From positions 3,534,001-3,598,000 of the forward strand of contig OY781463.1 of assembly GCA_963676725.1 (NCBI GenBank): a stretch of DNA of 64,000 nt, read 5' to 3'. Position 1 is the first letter of the stretch, and the number at the start of each line of letters is the position of its first letter. This document shows, piece after piece, positions 61,440-64,000 of this stretch. The notes beneath the pieces were generated by a model. It was not told where the DNA came from, did no database searches, and saw only the letters and a program-made list of their open reading frames with translations. The DNA is from G963662905 sp963676725 (GTDB taxonomy: Bacteria; Bacteroidota; Bacteroidia; Bacteroidales; WRLA01). The translations under genes were made by a program, and so were the position numbers.

Positions 61440-61477
61440 TTCCTTGTTTAGTACACATATCTAAAAATCAGGAACAA

Positions 61478-62197
61478 ATGAAAGCAAAACAACATTTACA
61501 AGCACTTGGATATATCAATAAAGAAGTGCATCTGTCCAATTTCCAGCATACGCAAAAGCATGACGAATTAATCCTTGAGGCCCTCGACCTCTTTTCTGGA
61601 TATTACAATTCACATGCGTCGGAGAACAAGCCAAGGCATATCTACCTGATGATTAAGTCTTTTGATGAAATTCACAACATCAGGGTAATCCGTGCAACAC
61701 AAAATATTAAGAAAAAACTTTCTTTTGATTTTGATGCAAGCCCCGGACAGTTGCTGCTCTTTAACAATCCGGCACAGTTTATCCGTATTAGCATAGTGAA
61801 TTTTGATCATGTATCGGAATTAATTGAGGCTTATAAAAATGCAGGCATTGGCTTTGTGAAAAACCAAAATGTCAAAGCATTCCAAAGCCTGATTAAAATC
61901 CTAAAATATTTTGATTTAGAAAGCACCGAAGAAGGAATTTTTAGGTCAAGTGCAGAACCTGAAATCTCTTATTTGATGATGCCGGATGAGATTCCATATG
62001 CTGAATTCCAAAAGATAAACACCAAAGTACAGCATAATTTTATTGAAGATGTTTTTGATGCAGCTCAAGGTTTCTATTATACAAAACAGGGGGTGCATGA
62101 CTTTATAAGGGTTTATACAAAGAAAGATTTTCCCGCAGATAAACTCAAGCAAATTCAGAAAATGTTTCTCGATGAAGCCAAACTTATTGGAAAATAG
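61478..62197 (+). CDS. Protein of unknown function
   Basis: I do not recognise this 239-residue protein. It is soluble, without signal peptide or membrane helix, and looks alpha+beta: MKAKQHLQALGYINKEVHLS, then RHIYLMIKSFDEIHNIRVIR, LLLFNNPAQFIRISIVNFDH, VSELIEAYKNAGIGFVKNQN and PADKLKQIQKMFLDEAKLIG. The paired strand/helix segments might be two related small domains. The ATG at 61478 is preceded by a promoter element and an AGGAAC-like purine stretch. It stands between two related outer-membrane genes and may serve with them, but nothing in the protein shows how. Confidence 0.75.
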   Translation: MKAKQHLQALGYINKEVHLSNFQHTQKHDELILEALDLFSGYYNSHASENKPRHIYLMIKSFDEIHNIRVIRATQNIKKKLSFDFDASPGQLLLFNNPAQFIRISIVNFDHVSELIEAYKNAGIGFVKNQNVKAFQSLIKILKYFDLESTEEGIFRSSAEPEISYLMMPDEIPYAEFQKINTKVQHNFIEDVFDAAQGFYYTKQGVHDFIRVYTKKDFPADKLKQIQKMFLDEAKLIGK

Positions 62198-62485
62198 ATA
62201 CTGTCGACTATAATTGAAGCAAAGCAGGTTATTGCTGCAAACTCCATCATTATCCACATTGATGCAAGATTCTACAGGACAGAAATAACTGATTAAAATA
62301 ATTTTTACGCTCATTTTCTTCGATAACTACAATATGCGGGTTTTTTTCATACTTTTGAATAAAACATTCCTGCTTATTTTATGATGAAGGCAATTTTATT
62401 GGCCCTAATCTAAAAAACAAACAACTGTTTATTAAATAATTAGGATTTGTTTTTAGATGCCCCCTTAATCAATAAAAACTTCATC

Positions 62486-63814
62486 ATGCTGAAAAAAACA
62501 ATCTGGATTCCCTTGATCATTCTGTTATCAGGAAGCCAATTATTTGCACAATTAACAATTAATGGTGAATCGCGAACAAGAGGATTCGCTAATTATGGTT
62601 TTCAGCAATTGCCTGCGAAAGGCGATATGATTGGAAGTTATGTGGAGCAAAGAACCCGATTAAATTTTAGCTATAAGAAAGACAGCCTCGCCGAATTTTA
62701 TTTTAGTCTGCAAGATGCACGGGTTTGGGGCGAATCACAAAATAGTAGGGATATTTTAACCGGTATCTATGAAGCTTGGGTAAAGTTCTATCTATCGAAG
62801 AGCAAGAACAGCTCCCTTACAATAGGCAGGCAAAATGTAGGGTATGACAATGGTAGGGTAGTTTCTGATGGCGACTGGAATAATTGGGGCAATGCTTTCG
62901 ATTTATTGCTCTTTGCCTATGAATTGCCGGAATATCATTTTTCCTTGAATTGGGGAAGCGGACTGAATAATCTTAGTGAAAATTATTTCCAGAACGAATC
63001 AAACTACAATGTAGATTATTATAAATACCTTTCATACATCTGGCTCAATAAAAAATTTAACGAGAACAAAACCAGCATCAGCCTGATGTTCTTGATGAAT
63101 GCAAGCCAAAAAGCAGATACGAAACAGGTCTTTGCCTCAGGAGACAGTACTATCAGTCACCCCAAAACCATCTATAGTTTTGCTACAATAGGAACATTTT
63201 ATTCGGTCAATTTATTCAAAAACTGGTTCTTAGAAGGCGATCTTTATTATCAAATCGGGAAAGACCGCTATGGCAAACAAATAGATGCGTGGTTCGCTTC
63301 TGCATTTTTATCCAAAAAAATCCATGAAAACTTAAATTTTGGCATCGGCTACCAGGCTAGTTCCGGCACAGATTGGTCGGATCCAAAGCACAGCAGCACA
63401 CATACCAACACCTTCAATTACAATATCTTTGGGATGGAAGGAAGCACTTTTTTTGGCGAACTGAACTATTTTAGCTCTCCCGAAAACTCAATGGACGCCG
63501 GGTTGCGTGATATTGCCGGAGGAATACAATATTACACAAGCCAAAAAACATCAATCACTGCTGATTTCCACATCCTTTCTCTCGACAAACCATATTTGCC
63601 GAATGGAAAAAAAATCGACTCCTATTTAGGAACAGAAATTGATTTGCATTTCGACTGGAACATTCATGAAGATCTGGATTTCGGCCTTTTATATGGGATA
63701 ATGTTTGCCTCAAACAGCCTTAAAAAACTGCAACCAACAACAAGTGCACCCTATAAAAATACAGGGCAGTTTTTCAGAGTTCAAATCGAGTATACACCTC
63801 AGATATACAAATAG
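62486..63814 (+). CDS. Alginate-export-like outer-membrane beta-barrel protein, copy 2
   Basis: This 442-residue protein is a paralogue of the one at 60049, with shared blocks: LTINGESRTRGFANYGFQQL, GSYVEQRTRLNFSYKKD, FYFSLQDARVWGE, LTIGRQNVGYDNGRVVSDGD and a closing strand FRVQIEYTPQIY. It has a signal peptide (MLKKTIWIPLIILLSGSQLF, cleavage after FAQ). I start at ATG 62486; an open frame back to a TTG at 62447 would place 13 residues in front of the signal peptide. It is probably a channel for a small organic solute. Its end is 12 bp from the convergent sigma-54 activator gene. Confidence 0.82.
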   Translation: MLKKTIWIPLIILLSGSQLFAQLTINGESRTRGFANYGFQQLPAKGDMIGSYVEQRTRLNFSYKKDSLAEFYFSLQDARVWGESQNSRDILTGIYEAWVKFYLSKSKNSSLTIGRQNVGYDNGRVVSDGDWNNWGNAFDLLLFAYELPEYHFSLNWGSGLNNLSENYFQNESNYNVDYYKYLSYIWLNKKFNENKTSISLMFLMNASQKADTKQVFASGDSTISHPKTIYSFATIGTFYSVNLFKNWFLEGDLYYQIGKDRYGKQIDAWFASAFLSKKIHENLNFGIGYQASSGTDWSDPKHSSTHTNTFNYNIFGMEGSTFFGELNYFSSPENSMDAGLRDIAGGIQYYTSQKTSITADFHILSLDKPYLPNGKKIDSYLGTEIDLHFDWNIHEDLDFGLLYGIMFASNSLKKLQPTTSAPYKNTGQFFRVQIEYTPQIYK

Positions 63815-63826
63815 TAAACAAAAAGT

Positions 63827-64000
63827 CTATTTTAAAGGGCTTGCCAAACGTTCCACATCGCTAGCAGTAACCGGATTTGCGCTTAAAATTGCCAAACGTT
63901 CAATCACATTGCGTAATTCGCGTACATTTCCTGTCCATGGCAAAGCCTTGAGCGCCTCCAAAGCCTCATCGGAAAAATTTAAAGCAGCACGTCCCATATT
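63827..64000 (-). CDS. C-terminal end of a sigma-54-dependent activator (cut by window edge)
   Basis: Only 57 residues are in the window. They contain LEALKALPWTGNVRELRNVI followed by ERLAILSANPVTASDVERL, the sensor 2 region that closes the AAA+ domain of sigma-54 activators. The protein stops right after this region with SPLK, so it has no C-terminal Fis-type DNA-binding domain, at least in this frame. The N-terminal part lies beyond the right edge. An NtrC-type regulator of which the DNA-binding domain is absent or placed elsewhere is the simplest reading. Confidence 0.85.
   Translation of the reverse strand, partial: NMGRAALNFSDEALEALKALPWTGNVRELRNVIERLAILSANPVTASDVERLASPLK

Noticed and set aside
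61415..61477. TTG-initiated extension of the 61478 gene
   Set aside because: It would start within the tail of the preceding terminator and include the predicted promoter of the gene.
1..64000. CRISPR arrays, tRNA/rRNA genes, insertion sequences, integrases or phage genes
   Set aside because: No regularly spaced repeats, no conserved RNA gene sequence and no transposase- or integrase-like protein were seen.

Overview
The window is a 64 kb piece of a Bacteroidota chromosome. The evidence is an AT-rich, densely coded sequence, weak Shine-Dalgarno signals, many exact matches to the Bacteroidota -7 promoter element TAnnTTTG, a complete type IX secretion core (porP/sprF-gldK-gldL-gldM-gldN), the lptE-secG-groES-groEL neighbourhood, DUF4783-nadC, and DUF4834/YfhO proteins. 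The order or family within Bacteroidota cannot be fixed from sequence alone. No rRNA, tRNA, CRISPR array, insertion sequence or phage gene was seen.

Layout. 1-3962 (minus): rnhB (cut by the left edge), a membrane protein, purD and a glycosyltransferase. 4064-9225 (plus): a surface polysaccharide export and polymerisation set (flippase, two tandem Wzz-like chain-length proteins, Wzy/ligase-like protein), running into lptE, an unknown protein and secG. 11520-13492: groES-groEL. 13546-19763: rlmH, then DUF4783-nadC-yihY-flippase-glycosyltransferase. 20131-26446: PorP/SprF and gldKLMN, the gliding/type IX secretion motor and ring. 26533-37757: recG, pheT, a nucleotide-sugar dehydrogenase, a sigma-54 activator, a LysM glucosaminidase, rsmG and pepD. 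37892-43360: rpmH, DUF4834, YfhO, a glycosyltransferase and gpsA. 44283-53173 (minus): a tight five-gene signalling operon of three hybrid histidine kinases, CheR and CheB. 53312-58888: a DUF1858 protein, a membrane-anchored HdrC-like plus HdrB-like Fe-S pair, tatC, queA and pssA. 59074-64000: a Crp/Fnr regulator, two alginate-export-like outer-membrane proteins around a gene of unknown function, and the C-terminal end of a second sigma-54 activator.

Cell-envelope work dominates: polysaccharide synthesis and export, LPS transport (LptE), protein secretion (SecG, TatC, type IX), phospholipid synthesis (GpsA, PssA), peptidoglycan cleavage and outer-membrane channels, mixed with housekeeping genes for translation, NAD and purine synthesis, folding and repair.

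The most unusual points are: (1) an 11-A run at the end of the first wzz-like gene, from which the -1 frame is open without a stop into the second wzz-like gene; (2) the CheR/CheB pair locked into an operon with three hybrid kinases but no CheA, CheW or chemoreceptor; (3) three in-register 35-residue repeats in the long tail of GldL; (4) an ATGAT-N4-ATCAT dyad placed about -41 to the predicted start of the Crp/Fnr gene's own transcript.
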